Both the position numbers and the translations under genes were made by a program. From contig JAUIJB010000038.1 of assembly GCA_030430455.1 (NCBI GenBank), forward strand, positions 1 to 36,514: a stretch of DNA of 36,514 nt, in the 5' to 3' direction. The notes beneath the pieces are model-generated. The model was not told the origin of the DNA, did not search any database, and worked only from the letters and a program-made list of their open reading frames with translations. Position 1 is the stretch's first letter. Every line of letters begins with the position of its first letter. Shown here one piece after another: positions 6,915 through 14,256 of the stretch. The DNA comes from Verrucomicrobiia bacterium. Lineage in GTDB: Bacteria > Verrucomicrobiota > Verrucomicrobiia > Verrucomicrobiales > Akkermansiaceae.

Positions 6915-7829
6915 ATGCGACTGTTTTCCCTCCTCGCCCCGCTTCTCGCCTCCTTCATCACCCTCGGCGCCACCTCCCCTCCGGCCATGGCCGACTGGCA
7001 AGCGCTGTGGGGCGACGACGCCCCGGGCGCGCCGCGGCCCCCGGCGGGCACCGAGACCGCCACCGACGCCGGGCGCCTCGGCCGGATTGAACAACCGCAG
7101 TACTGGATCCATCCGGCGCCGGCCGACAAGCGCAACGGCAAGGCCGCGGTCATCTTTCCGGGCGGCGGCTACACAATCCTCGCCTCCGGCCACGAGGGCC
7201 GCGACTATGCCGCCTGGCTCAACGAGCGCGGCATCACCGCGATGGTCGTGAAGTACCGGGTCAGCGACCGCGACGAGGAGGACTACTTCTTCCCCGTCCC
7301 TTACCTCGACGCCCGCCGGGCGATCCGCACCATGCGCCACCGCGCGGAAGAGTTCGGCGTCGACCCCCACCAGGTCGGCGTGGTCGGCTCGTCCGCCGGC
7401 GGGCACCTCGCCGCGACCTGCGCCACCCGCTTTCGCGACACCTTCGAGGAGGAAGGCCGCGACGACATCGACCAGCAATCCTGCCGCCCGGACTTCGCGG
7501 TGCTGATCTACCCGGTCATCTCGATGGGCCCGATCCACCACGCCGGCTCGCGCCGCCGCCTGCTCGGCGAGGACCCGTCGCAGCAGGCGATGGACCGGGT
7601 CTCGCTGGAGAAATGGGTCACGGCGAGAACGCCGCGCTGCTTCCTGCTGACCACCGCCGACGACCGGGTCGACTGCCGCCACAGCCTCAGCTTCGCCGCC
7701 GCCTGCCGCGACGCCGGCGTGCCCGTCGCCCTGCACCTCTTCGAGGAGGGCGGCCACGGCTACGGCCTGAACGGCAAGGGCAACCTCGCCATCTGGCCCG
7801 AGCTGCTCGAAGACTGGCTGGAGAAGTAG
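6915..7829 (+). CDS. secreted alpha/beta-hydrolase (esterase, BD-FAE-like)
   Basis: A 304-residue protein with a signal peptide (MRLFSLLAPLLASFITLGAT...AMA). The fold markers are FPGGGYTILASGHEG (HGGG-type oxyanion hole), GVVGSSAGGHLAA (nucleophile Ser in GxSxG), TADDRV (acid) and EGGHGYG (His). This is the Aes/BD-FAE esterase group, often acting on acetylated or feruloylated polysaccharides outside the cytoplasm. The start at 6915 gives the signal peptide; the frame remains open upstream but overlaps tilS. The polysaccharide substrate is inferred from the family and secretion, not shown. Confidence 0.85.
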   Translation: MRLFSLLAPLLASFITLGATSPPAMADWQALWGDDAPGAPRPPAGTETATDAGRLGRIEQPQYWIHPAPADKRNGKAAVIFPGGGYTILASGHEGRDYAAWLNERGITAMVVKYRVSDRDEEDYFFPVPYLDARRAIRTMRHRAEEFGVDPHQVGVVGSSAGGHLAATCATRFRDTFEEEGRDDIDQQSCRPDFAVLIYPVISMGPIHHAGSRRRLLGEDPSQQAMDRVSLEKWVTARTPRCFLLTTADDRVDCRHSLSFAAACRDAGVPVALHLFEEGGHGYGLNGKGNLAIWPELLEDWLEK

Positions 7830-7833
7830 CCGC

Positions 7834-8739
7834 CTACACCACGCTGCCGCACAGCTCGACCAGCACCGCCTTCTGGGCGTGCAGGCGGTTCTCGGCCTGC
7901 TGGAAGATCGTGTCGGCGTGGGCCTCGAGCACCTCCTCGGTGATCTCCTTGCCGCGGTAGGCCGGCAGGCAGTGCAGCACGACCGCCTCCCCGCCGGCCA
8001 CGGCCATCAGCTCGGCGTTCACCTGGTAGCGCCCGAAGGCCGCCTCCTTCTCCTCCTGGCCCTCCTGGCCCATCGACAGCCACACATCGGTGTTGACCAC
8101 GTCGGCGCCGCCGACGGCCTCGGCGGGGTCCTCGGTGACGCTCACGTTGGCGGCACCGAGGCGCTCCATGAAGGCCGGCTCGGGCGCGTAGTCCGGCGGG
8201 CAGGCCACCGCCAGCTCGAAGCCGAGGTGCTTGGCCGCCCACATCCAGGAGATCGTCATGTTCGAGAAGCCGTCGCCGACGAAGGCGACCTTGCGGCCCT
8301 CCCAGCCACCGAGCTTCTCGCGCACCGTCAGCAGGTCGGCGAGAATCTGGCACGGGTGCTCGGCGTCCGTCAGCGCGTTGACCGTGGGAATGCCGGAGTA
8401 GCGCGCGAAGTCGACCACGTCCTCCTGGGCGTAGGTCCGGATGACCGCGCCGTGGACCATCCGGCCAAGCACCCGCGCGGTGTCGATGATCGGTTCGCCG
8501 CGGCCGAGCTGGATGTCGTTCTTCGACAGGAACATCGGTGCGCCGCCGAGCTCGCGGATGCCGACCTCGAAGGAGACCCGGGTGCGGGTCGATGCCTTGG
8601 TGAAGATCAGCGCCCAGCTCTGCCCGGCGAGCGGCTGGCTCGGATGCGCTCCCCGCTCGGCCTTCAGCTTGGCGGCCAGGTCGATCAGGCCGGTCAGCTC
8701 GCCGGCGGTGAGTTCCTCGATGGACAGGAGGTGGTTCAT
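7834..8739 (-). CDS. argF: ornithine carbamoyltransferase
   Basis: A 301-residue enzyme that makes citrulline from ornithine and carbamoyl phosphate. It has the carbamoyl phosphate motif STRTR (residues 50-54, in KASTRTRVSFE), AEHPCQILADL, the ornithine-side DVWLSMGQE and HCLPAYRG. The usual SxRT and HPxQ residues are intact. It lies 16 bp after argD on the same strand and is probably the last gene of the EamA-argD-argF operon. The product should be cytoplasmic and trimeric, as in the family. Confidence 0.95.
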   Translation of the reverse strand: MNHLLSIEELTAGELTGLIDLAAKLKAERGAHPSQPLAGQSWALIFTKASTRTRVSFEVGIRELGGAPMFLSKNDIQLGRGEPIIDTARVLGRMVHGAVIRTYAQEDVVDFARYSGIPTVNALTDAEHPCQILADLLTVREKLGGWEGRKVAFVGDGFSNMTISWMWAAKHLGFELAVACPPDYAPEPAFMERLGAANVSVTEDPAEAVGGADVVNTDVWLSMGQEGQEEKEAAFGRYQVNAELMAVAGGEAVVLHCLPAYRGKEITEEVLEAHADTIFQQAENRLHAQKAVLVELCGSVV

Positions 8740-8751
8740 TCGAAGTGGAAG

Positions 8752-8773
8752 GTTTTCAGTTTTCAGCTTTCAG
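8752..8773. repeat. heptamer repeat over the argD stop codon
   Basis: On the plus strand there are three units, GTTTTCA, GTTTTCA and GCTTTCA. Read on the minus strand this is CTGAAAG-CTGAAAA-CTGAAAA, and the argD TGA (complement 8756-8758) falls inside it, so the C-terminal residues LKAEN are encoded by the repeat. Confidence 0.75.
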
Positions 8774-9997
8774 GTCATCGAGAACGGCGCGGACGATGGC
8801 GAGGGCCTCGTCGACCTCGGCCTCGCTGACGTTGAGGGGTGGCAGCAGGCGCAGGGTTTCCGGACCGGCGGGCGGTGCCAGCAGGCCCTTGGCGAGCAGC
8901 TCGGACGAGAGGTGGATGCTGGGCAGCCTGCCCTCCGGCACCGCCATCCGGGCGGTGTCGAGGCCGATGCCGATCAACAGGCCGAGCCCGCGAACCTCGC
9001 GGACCAGCGGGTGCTCCCAATCGGCGACGAGTTCGCGGACCTGCGCGGCGCGGGCGCGGACGTTGTCCTCCCAGCCGCCGTCACGGAACTCCCTGAGGAC
9101 CGCCAGCGAGGCGGCACAGGCGAGCGGGCTCCCGCCGTAGGTGGTGCCGTGCGAGCCCGGACCCATCAGCGAGGAGAGCGCGGTGCCCGAGTCGTCGACC
9201 GCCCGGTCGGACAACCAGAAGGCACCGATCGGGAAGCCGCCGCCCATCCCCTTGGCCCAGGAGATGCCGTCGGGCTCGAGGTCGGCGACGATCTCGCGCC
9301 ACGCCATCGGGTCGCCGCAGCGGCCGAAGCCGGCCTGGACCTCGTCGAGCAGCAGCAGCAGGTCGTGCTCGCGGCAGACCTCCCGCACCGCCGCGAGGAA
9401 CTCCGCGGTGGCGACGTTGACCCCACCCTCGCCTTGGACCGGCTCGAGCAGCACCGCCGCCGTCTCGGGGCGGATCGCCGCGGCCAGCGCCGCCGCGTCG
9501 TTGAAGGGCAGGTGGCGGAAGCCGGGCAGCAGGGGGTCGAAGCCCTCCTTCACCTTGTCCTGCCCGGTGGCGTTGATGCCACCGAGCGTGCGGCCGTGGA
9601 AGGACCGTGAAAAACTAAGCACCTCGTACCTCGGCGAGCCGACGGCCGCCGGGCGGGCGTGACCGAAGCGCCGCGCCGCCTTGATCAGGCCGTCGTTCGA
9701 CTCCGCCCCGGAGTTGGCAAAGAAGACCTTTCCGGGAATCCGGACGAGCTCGTCGACGATCAGGCCGGCCAGCTCCTCCTGCAGCGGGATGCCGTAGAGG
9801 TTCGAGCAGTGGATCAGCTCGCCGGCCTGGCGCCGGATGGCCTCGACCAGCACCGGCGGGCAGTGGCCGAGCGAGGTCACCGCGATGCCCGAGCAGAAGT
9901 CGAGGTAGCTCCCGCCGGCGTCGTCGAAGACGCGGGTTCCCTCGCCCCGGACGAGGTTGACCGGGAAGCGGGCGTAGGTGGCGAGGACGTGGCTCAT
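8756..9997 (-). CDS. argD: acetylornithine aminotransferase
   Basis: A 413-residue class-III PLP aminotransferase. It has LDFCSGIAVTSLGH, the phosphate-binding FFANSGAESNDGLIKAARR, SFHGRTLGG, LLEPVQGEGG, LLLLDEVQAGFGR, and the Schiff-base Lys249 in SWAKGMGGGFPIGA. This set matches ArgD, which converts N-acetylglutamate semialdehyde to acetylornithine. It is followed by argF and preceded after 49 bp by an EamA transporter on the same strand. The gene ends in a heptamer repeat. The related ornithine or succinylornithine aminotransferases are less likely because of the argF neighbour. Confidence 0.94.
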   Translation of the reverse strand: MSHVLATYARFPVNLVRGEGTRVFDDAGGSYLDFCSGIAVTSLGHCPPVLVEAIRRQAGELIHCSNLYGIPLQEELAGLIVDELVRIPGKVFFANSGAESNDGLIKAARRFGHARPAAVGSPRYEVLSFSRSFHGRTLGGINATGQDKVKEGFDPLLPGFRHLPFNDAAALAAAIRPETAAVLLEPVQGEGGVNVATAEFLAAVREVCREHDLLLLLDEVQAGFGRCGDPMAWREIVADLEPDGISWAKGMGGGFPIGAFWLSDRAVDDSGTALSSLMGPGSHGTTYGGSPLACAASLAVLREFRDGGWEDNVRARAAQVRELVADWEHPLVREVRGLGLLIGIGLDTARMAVPEGRLPSIHLSSELLAKGLLAPPAGPETLRLLPPLNVSEAEVDEALAIVRAVLDDLKAEN

Positions 9998-10046
9998 GGC
10001 GGGGTCGCGAAGGAAGGGGCGTGGTTAAGGGGGCGGAACGGAAGAT

Positions 10047-10946
10047 TCAAGTTCCGAGTGCTTTTCGCGGCAGCACGGTCGACGGCCGCGGCGCGACCAC
10101 GACCTGCCAGGTCGCCACCAGGGTGACCGCGGCGCCGGCCAGCTCGACCGGCGAGAAGCGCTCGCCGAAGAAGGCCCAGCCGCCCGCCGCGGTGACCAGC
10201 GGCAGCAGCATCTGGATCGACGAGCCCTGCGCGACCGTCAGCTCGCGGTAGGCGTGGGTCATCGCCAGCTGCGCCACCGCCACCACCGCCGCCGCCACGG
10301 CCAGGGCCACCAGCGCGCCGGCGCCCACCTGACCCATCGCCGCACTGCCCGGCACCAGCGCGAAGAGCACGCTGTAGCCACACTGCGCGGCGTAGATCGT
10401 CGAGGTGTGCTCGCTGTGCCGCAGCAGCCGGATCAGCGCGACCACCGCCCCGGCGGCCACCGCCCCGGCGAGCGCGACGCCGTCCCACAGGCCGATCCCG
10501 CCGCCGGCGTCGGGCGCGAGGAACAGGACCAGGCCGGCGAAGCCGACGCCCATCCACAGCCAGGCCCGCGGGGTCAGCGTCTCGCGCATCCACCACACGG
10601 CGAAGAGCGAGGCGAACATCGGGTAGCTCAGGTTGATGATCACCGCCCGCGCCGCGCCCAGCTCGACCACGGTGAGGTAGAGGGCGAGGATGCCGAGGCC
10701 GCCGACCACGCCGCGGACCAAGACCAGCGGCCGGGTGACGAGGTGTCCCAGCTCGAGCCCGCGGCGACCGAAGAACACGGCGACCACCACCAGCCCGACC
10801 GCGCCGCGGAACAGGCTCGCCATCCAGCCGTCGGCCGCCGGCACCGCCAGCGAGAGCGCGCGGATCGCCAGCACGTTCACGGCGAACAGCAGCACGGAGA
10901 GCAGCATCAGGCCGATGCTGCGTGAGACGGTGGATTCGGAGTTCAT
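10047..10946 (-). CDS. EamA/DMT-superfamily transporter
   Basis: A 299-residue membrane protein with about ten hydrophobic helices arranged as two EamA repeats. The first repeat runs about residues 10-135, with ARAVIINLSYPMFASLFAVWWMRETLTPRAW at its end; the second includes HAYRELTVAQGSSIQMLLPLVTAAGGWAFFGERFSPVELAGAA. This family exports amino acids and other metabolites. Its position directly before argD-argF, with a leader peptide and terminator upstream, suggests that it handles an intermediate or product of arginine metabolism. That is inference from context only. Confidence 0.88.
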   Translation of the reverse strand: MNSESTVSRSIGLMLLSVLLFAVNVLAIRALSLAVPAADGWMASLFRGAVGLVVVAVFFGRRGLELGHLVTRPLVLVRGVVGGLGILALYLTVVELGAARAVIINLSYPMFASLFAVWWMRETLTPRAWLWMGVGFAGLVLFLAPDAGGGIGLWDGVALAGAVAAGAVVALIRLLRHSEHTSTIYAAQCGYSVLFALVPGSAAMGQVGAGALVALAVAAAVVAVAQLAMTHAYRELTVAQGSSIQMLLPLVTAAGGWAFFGERFSPVELAGAAVTLVATWQVVVAPRPSTVLPRKALGT

Positions 10947-10996
10947 GGGATGCGCCCTGGCGGGTTGGGAAGGCGGGCCGACGGCATCCGGGAAAC

Positions 10997-11027
10997 AAAA
11001 AACCCGGCGGTCATCGACCTGCCGGGT
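10997..11027 (-). terminator. intrinsic terminator upstream of the EamA gene (possible attenuator)
   Basis: On the minus strand CCCGGCAGGTC / GACCGCCGGG arms (with a small mismatch) and a short loop are followed by six T residues. It lies 51 bp before the EamA start and 23 bp after the stop of a 22-codon reading frame. It could end the purN transcript or act as an attenuator for the EamA-argD-argF operon. Confidence 0.8.
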
Positions 11028-11049
11028 GGAAACGAAGCTCAGTTCATCC

Positions 11050-11118
11050 TCACAGCCCGGCGGATCCGGCCCAAATCGGGCGGACGTCGATGGCGATGAG
11101 GCGAAGCTTGTGGCTCAC
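11050..11118 (-). CDS. putative 22-residue leader peptide
   Basis: A short frame starting GTG (complement 11118) encodes MSHKL followed by RLIAIDVRPIWAG and ends SAGL before TGA. An in-frame ATG at 11130 is the alternative start, but it overlaps the predicted -10 box, so GTG is preferred. Seven of the 22 residues are Leu, Ile or Val, and two Arg codons precede the RPIWAG segment. The GCCGGG in its last sense codons is complementary to the CCCGGC that begins the terminator stem 30 nt downstream, so the two structures would compete. Translation has not been shown. Confidence 0.5.
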   Translation of the reverse strand: MSHKLRLIAIDVRPIWAGSAGL

Positions 11119-11125
11119 GGGCGGA

Positions 11126-11154
11126 GACATAGCCGCTGCCCGCGGCGTCAACAA
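11126..11154 (-). promoter_or_regulatory. promoter for the leader / EamA-argD-argF operon
   Basis: On the minus strand TTGTTG (11154-11149), a 17-bp spacer and TATGTC (11131-11126). The expected start at about 11119 is next to the GTG of the leader frame, so the leader mRNA would be leaderless or nearly so. Confidence 0.5.
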
Positions 11155-11162
11155 GCCCGAAC

Positions 11163-11750
11163 TCACCCGCCGCCCGCCGCCATCCCGGCGGCCACCCGGC
11201 GGATCGCCTCGGGATACAGCCGGTGCTCCTCGACCTGGATGCGGGCGTGCAGCGACTCCGCGCTGTCGTCCGCCTTCACCGGCACCCGCGCCTGGACGAT
11301 CGCCGGGCCGGTGTCCATGCCGCCGTCGACGAAGTGGACCGTGCAGCCGGTCTCGACGGCGCCCGCCTCGAGCGCCTGGCGCCAGGCTTCCAGCCCGGGA
11401 AAGGCCGGCAGCAGCGAGGGGTGGATGTTGAGGATGCGGCCGGGGTAGGCCTCCAGCAGCGGCGCCTTGATCAGGCGCATGAAGCCGGCCAGGCAGACCA
11501 GCTCCGCGCCGGCCTCCTGCAGCGCCGTCACCGTTTCGCGCTGGGCCTCCTCGGGGAAGCGCGTGCGGTAGCCGCGGCAGTCGATTACCGCCGTCGCGAT
11601 GCCGCGCAGCCGCGCCCGCTCGAGGATGTAGGCGTCCGGGTTGTCCGACAGCACCAGCACCACCTCGGCGGCGAGCGTGCCGTCGTCGATGGCATCGAGG
11701 ATCGCCTGCAAGTTCGACCCCGATCCCGATCCCAGCACACCCAAGCGCAT
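11163..11750 (-). CDS. purN: phosphoribosylglycinamide formyltransferase
   Basis: A 195-residue GAR transformylase, which adds the first formyl carbon of purines from 10-formyl-THF. It starts MRLGVLGSGSGSNLQAIL (phosphoribosyl-binding GSG-S-N) and has AGFMRLI, the catalytic NIHPSLLPAF (Asn and His) and the conserved HFVDGGMDTGPAI with the catalytic Asp. The length is normal for the family. The first codons (ATG CGC TTG GG) are part of a 181-bp perfect-but-one tandem duplication, so a second copy of the start lies at 11931 and opens only a 10-codon frame. Confidence 0.93.
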   Translation of the reverse strand: MRLGVLGSGSGSNLQAILDAIDDGTLAAEVVLVLSDNPDAYILERARLRGIATAVIDCRGYRTRFPEEAQRETVTALQEAGAELVCLAGFMRLIKAPLLEAYPGRILNIHPSLLPAFPGLEAWRQALEAGAVETGCTVHFVDGGMDTGPAIVQARVPVKADDSAESLHARIQVEEHRLYPEAIRRVAAGMAAGGG

Positions 11751-12101
11751 GGCCGCAGCCTCCCCCACCCCGCCACGCCGGACAAGCCCGGATCGGGGAG
11801 GCAATCGGACCGCAGGCTTCAGCCTGCCACGTAGCACCCTTTCACTCCCAACTCACACCTCTCAGCCGACTGAAGTCGGCGCTCCGATCCCCTGGCCGCT
11901 ATTTGCCCGGCACTTCGGGGCCCAAGCGCATGGCCGCAGCCTCCCCCACCCCGCCACGCCGGACAAGCCCGGATCGGGGAGGCAATCGGACCGCAGGCTT
12001 CAGCCTGCCACGTAGCACCCTTTCACTCCCAACTCACACCTCTGAGCCGACTGAAGTCGGCGCTCCGATCCCCTGGCCGCTATTTGCCCGGCACTTCGGG
12101 G
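11740..12101. repeat. 181-bp tandem duplication at the 5' end of purN
   Basis: 11740-11920 and 11921-12101 are identical except for one base (C at 11863, G at 12044). The unit contains the first 11 bases of purN, then its upstream region, which includes the palindromes GCAGGCTTCAGCCTGC and CCGACTGAAGTCGG. Near-identity means a recent event or strong homogenisation. Confidence 0.97.
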
Positions 12102-12162
12102 CCGCCACCCATCGATCCCTATCCGGATTGCCAACCCGGCCACGCCCCCTAGAGTCCCCGCC

Positions 12163-13263
12163 ATGCACGACCCCCGCGTCGACCAGCTTGCCAAGCAGCT
12201 CATCGGCTACTCCGTGTCCCTGAAGAAGGGCGAGAAGATCCTCCTCGACCTCTACGACGTGCCGCCGTCGATCGGGCTCGCGCTGATCCGCGAGGCGCGG
12301 CGCAAGGGCGGCATCCCGCTCATCCGCAGCCACGACTCGCGGATCAACCGCGAGATGCTGCGCGGCGCCAGCGACGAGCAGTATTCCCTGATCGCCAGGC
12401 ACCTGATGTCCGAGATGAAGGACATGGACGCCTACATCGCGGTGCGTGGCAGCCACAACATCGCCGAGAGCAGCGACGTCCCGGCGAAGAACATGGCCGT
12501 CGCCATGAAGCAGCTGCGCCGGGTGATCGACTGGCGGGTGAAGAAGACCAAGTGGTGCGTGCTGCGCTGGCCGAACCCATCGATGGCCCAGCAGGCCGGC
12601 ATGAGCACCGAGGCCTTCGAGGACTTCTACTTCACCGTCTGCCTGGTCGACTACAAGGCCCTGCTGCCGGCGGCCAACGCGCTCAAGAAGCTGATGGACC
12701 GCACCGACCTCGTCGAGATCACCGGCCCCGGCACCGACCTGCGCTTCTCGATCAAGGACATCCCGTCGATCACCTGCGCCGGCACCCACAACATCCCCGA
12801 CGGCGAAGTCTTCACCGCGCCGGTGAAGAACAGCGTCGAGGGCGTGGTCAGCTACAACGCGCCGACCATCTACCAGGGCATTCCCTTCGACTCGGTCCGG
12901 CTGACCTTCGAGAAGGGCAAGGTGGTCAAGGCCGAGTCCCCCGGCCGCAACCGCGAGATCAACAAGATCCTCGACAGCGACCCCGGCGCCCGCTTCATCG
13001 GTGAGTTCGCGCTCGGCTACACCGCCGCGATCCGCCAGCCGATGCGCGACATCCTGTTCGACGAGAAGATCGGCGGCTCGTTCCACTTCACCCCCGGCCA
13101 GGCCTACGAGGAGGCCGACAACGGCAACCGCTCGCAGGTCCACTGGGACCTCGTCTGCATCCAGCGCAAGGACCACGGCGGCGGCGAGATCCGCTTCGAC
13201 GGCAAGCTCATCCGCAAGGACGGTGTCTTCCTCCCCAAGTCCCTCGCCAAGCTGAACGGCTGA
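12163..13263 (+). CDS. M29-family aminopeptidase (AmpS-like)
   Basis: A 366-residue cytoplasmic protein resembling the thermophilic M29 metalloaminopeptidases: an N-terminal nucleotide-fold-like domain (residues about 1-150, with [18 protein letters not shown] and [11 protein letters not shown]) and a catalytic part with [30 protein letters not shown], a [13 protein letters not shown] stretch and VHWDLV. The Glu and His residues in these motifs correspond to the family's metal ligands. It removes N-terminal residues from peptides. The stop is immediately followed by a heptamer array, and the next gene is convergent. Confidence 0.87.
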   Translation: MHDPRVDQLAKQLIGYSVSLKKGEKILLDLYDVPPSIGLALIREARRKGGIPLIRSHDSRINREMLRGASDEQYSLIARHLMSEMKDMDAYIAVRGSHNIAESSDVPAKNMAVAMKQLRRVIDWRVKKTKWCVLRWPNPSMAQQAGMSTEAFEDFYFTVCLVDYKALLPAANALKKLMDRTDLVEITGPGTDLRFSIKDIPSITCAGTHNIPDGEVFTAPVKNSVEGVVSYNAPTIYQGIPFDSVRLTFEKGKVVKAESPGRNREINKILDSDPGARFIGEFALGYTAAIRQPMRDILFDEKIGGSFHFTPGQAYEEADNGNRSQVHWDLVCIQRKDHGGGEIRFDGKLIRKDGVFLPKSLAKLNG

Positions 13264-13265
13264 CC

Positions 13266-13314
13266 GGTCACCAGTCACCAGTCACCAGTCACTGGTCACT
13301 GGTCACTGGTCACT
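13266..13314. repeat. heptamer array between convergent genes
   Basis: There are seven units on the plus strand: GGTCACC, AGTCACC x2, AGTCACT, GGTCACT x3. Read on the minus strand these become AGTGACC and GGTGACT, the same words as the array at 4209. The TGA of the aminopeptidase (13261-13263) is 2 bp from it, and the TAG of the minus-strand gene (13315-13313) lies in its last unit. The ACCAGT and ACTGGT halves could fold as an imperfect hairpin. Confidence 0.92.
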
Positions 13315-13870
13315 AAATCACCACCGGCAGCTTGAGCCCGTCGCCGGGGACGCCGAGGACGTCGTCGACGAAGTCATCGAGGCGCTCGCGGGTCTCCTTC
13401 GACAGGACCTGCTGGATGTTCTCGATTTCGCTGCCGCAGATGGCGTAGGGCAGGTAGGCGAAGACCAGGTCGGGGCCGTCGCACTGCGCGAACAGCTGGT
13501 ACTCCTCGCCGAGTTCCCTGCGGCTGAGCAGGCAGGTCGACATCCAGGGCTCCACCGAGTCGGGATGCTCCTCGCTGAGCTTGCGGTGGCGCTCGACCAG
13601 GTCCACGCGCTCGTCGAAGTAGTGCTCGATCCGCTTCATCGAGTCCTCCGACAGCTCCGCCTGCATCGAGGCCCGGCACGGCAGGCACATGGCGTATTCG
13701 AAGATCGTCTCCCCCTTCAGCACCCCCTTCTCGATGAGGTAGGGCGTGCCCTCGTCGATCACCCGCCCACCACAGATGCTGCAGGCCTCGAAGGGCCGGC
13801 CGGTCTCGTCCGAGTGCAGTTGCTCGGGCAGCGGCACCCAGTTCACGCCGTCGAGGGGAGGAAGCTCCAT
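13313..13870 (-). CDS. hypothetical protein with two CxxC pairs
   Basis: A 185-residue soluble protein. Two cysteine pairs, CSIC (FEACSICGGRVID) and CLPC (YAMCLPCRAS), about 35 residues apart, suggest a zinc ribbon in the N-terminal half. The C-terminal half is acidic and helical, with LFAQCDGPDLVFAYLPYAICGSEIE. The start at 13870 (MELPPLDGVNW) is preferred over 13927 because the upstream part (MRNRRFGVAAS...) is basic and low-complexity. No family was recognised and no operon partner is present. Confidence 0.75.
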   Translation of the reverse strand: MELPPLDGVNWVPLPEQLHSDETGRPFEACSICGGRVIDEGTPYLIEKGVLKGETIFEYAMCLPCRASMQAELSEDSMKRIEHYFDERVDLVERHRKLSEEHPDSVEPWMSTCLLSRRELGEEYQLFAQCDGPDLVFAYLPYAICGSEIENIQQVLSKETRERLDDFVDDVLGVPGDGLKLPVVI

Positions 13871-14004
13871 GAGCCGAAGGAATCCGCGGGTCGGGCTCGC
13901 GGCAACCCCGAATCTCCGGTTTCTCAAGGGTTTGCGGGGCGGCGGAATATTAAAAAATGCGGACCTTTCCCGACCCCGGATGATCTGAATTCTAGCGGAA
14001 TCGC

Positions 14005-14033
14005 TTGATGTGACGAAAGTGTCACGTTAGATT
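14005..14033 (+). promoter_or_regulatory. promoter with internal dyad for the 32-residue microprotein
   Basis: TTGATG (14005-14010), a 17-bp spacer and TAGATT (14028-14033) are followed by 7 bp before the ATG, so transcription should start at the A of the ATG or one base earlier. The spacer contains the inverted repeat GTGAC-GAAAGT-GTCAC (14010-14025), a likely operator. Confidence 0.65.
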
Positions 14034-14040
14034 CCTCCCC

Positions 14041-14139
14041 ATGAGAGCAGCTGAAACTTTCGACAACCTCCTGATCAAGATCATCCTCGCGATCTGCATC
14101 GCGGGGCTGTTCTTCCTCGGCAAGGTGCTGATCGGCTGA
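14041..14139 (+). CDS. 32-residue single-span membrane microprotein
   Basis: It begins MRAAETFDNLLIKIIL and continues through a hydrophobic helix (LLIKIILAICIAGLFFLGKVL) to a final IG. The gene is framed by its own promoter directly upstream and a strong terminator 55 bp downstream, which is good evidence that it is expressed on its own. In length and layout it resembles the protein at 4284-4391 (KIFLVALIVVF...KMLGIL). No family was recognised. A role in a membrane complex or as a stress peptide is possible but not shown. Confidence 0.65.
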   Translation: MRAAETFDNLLIKIILAICIAGLFFLGKVLIG

Positions 14140-14193
14140 TGAGGCCCGAGGCTCCGGCTCACGCCGGATTTTCTGACATTTTCCAACCCAAGC

Positions 14194-14224
14194 GGCCCGG
14201 TCGAATCGACCGGGCCTTTTTCTT
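14194..14224 (+). terminator. rho-independent terminator of the microprotein gene
   Basis: A perfect 9-bp stem GGCCCGGTC / GACCGGGCC with loop GAATC is followed by TTTTTCTT. It lies between the microprotein and the convergent nemA-like gene and probably ends the short transcript starting near 14040. Confidence 0.9.
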
Positions 14225-14256
14225 GGCCGCGTTCGCCCGCGTTTCGAGGACCTCCT

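Noticed and set aside
5855..7153. 432-codon minus-strand frame opposite tilS
   Set aside because: Low-complexity Ala/Arg/Pro translation with no family signature, while the plus strand carries all TilS motifs.
11056..11118. Classical amino-acid attenuator leader with a run of one codon
   Set aside because: There is no run of identical amino-acid codons. If it regulates, it more likely acts by peptide-dependent stalling or uORF translation.
11641..12223. Two overlapping plus-strand frames with an internal 50-residue repeat
   Set aside because: The repeated peptide is only the 181-bp duplication read through; it overlaps purN and its upstream region and has no family.
12034..13278. 414-codon minus-strand frame opposite the M29 aminopeptidase
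   Set aside because: Composition typical of an antisense shadow (His/Asp/Val/Leu-rich, no motif), and the plus strand has clear M29 motifs.
14010..14025. CRP/FNR binding site
   Set aside because: The half-sites GTGAC / GTCAC resemble TGTGA / TCACA, but spacing and outer bases do not match the E. coli consensus. It is kept only as an unnamed dyad.
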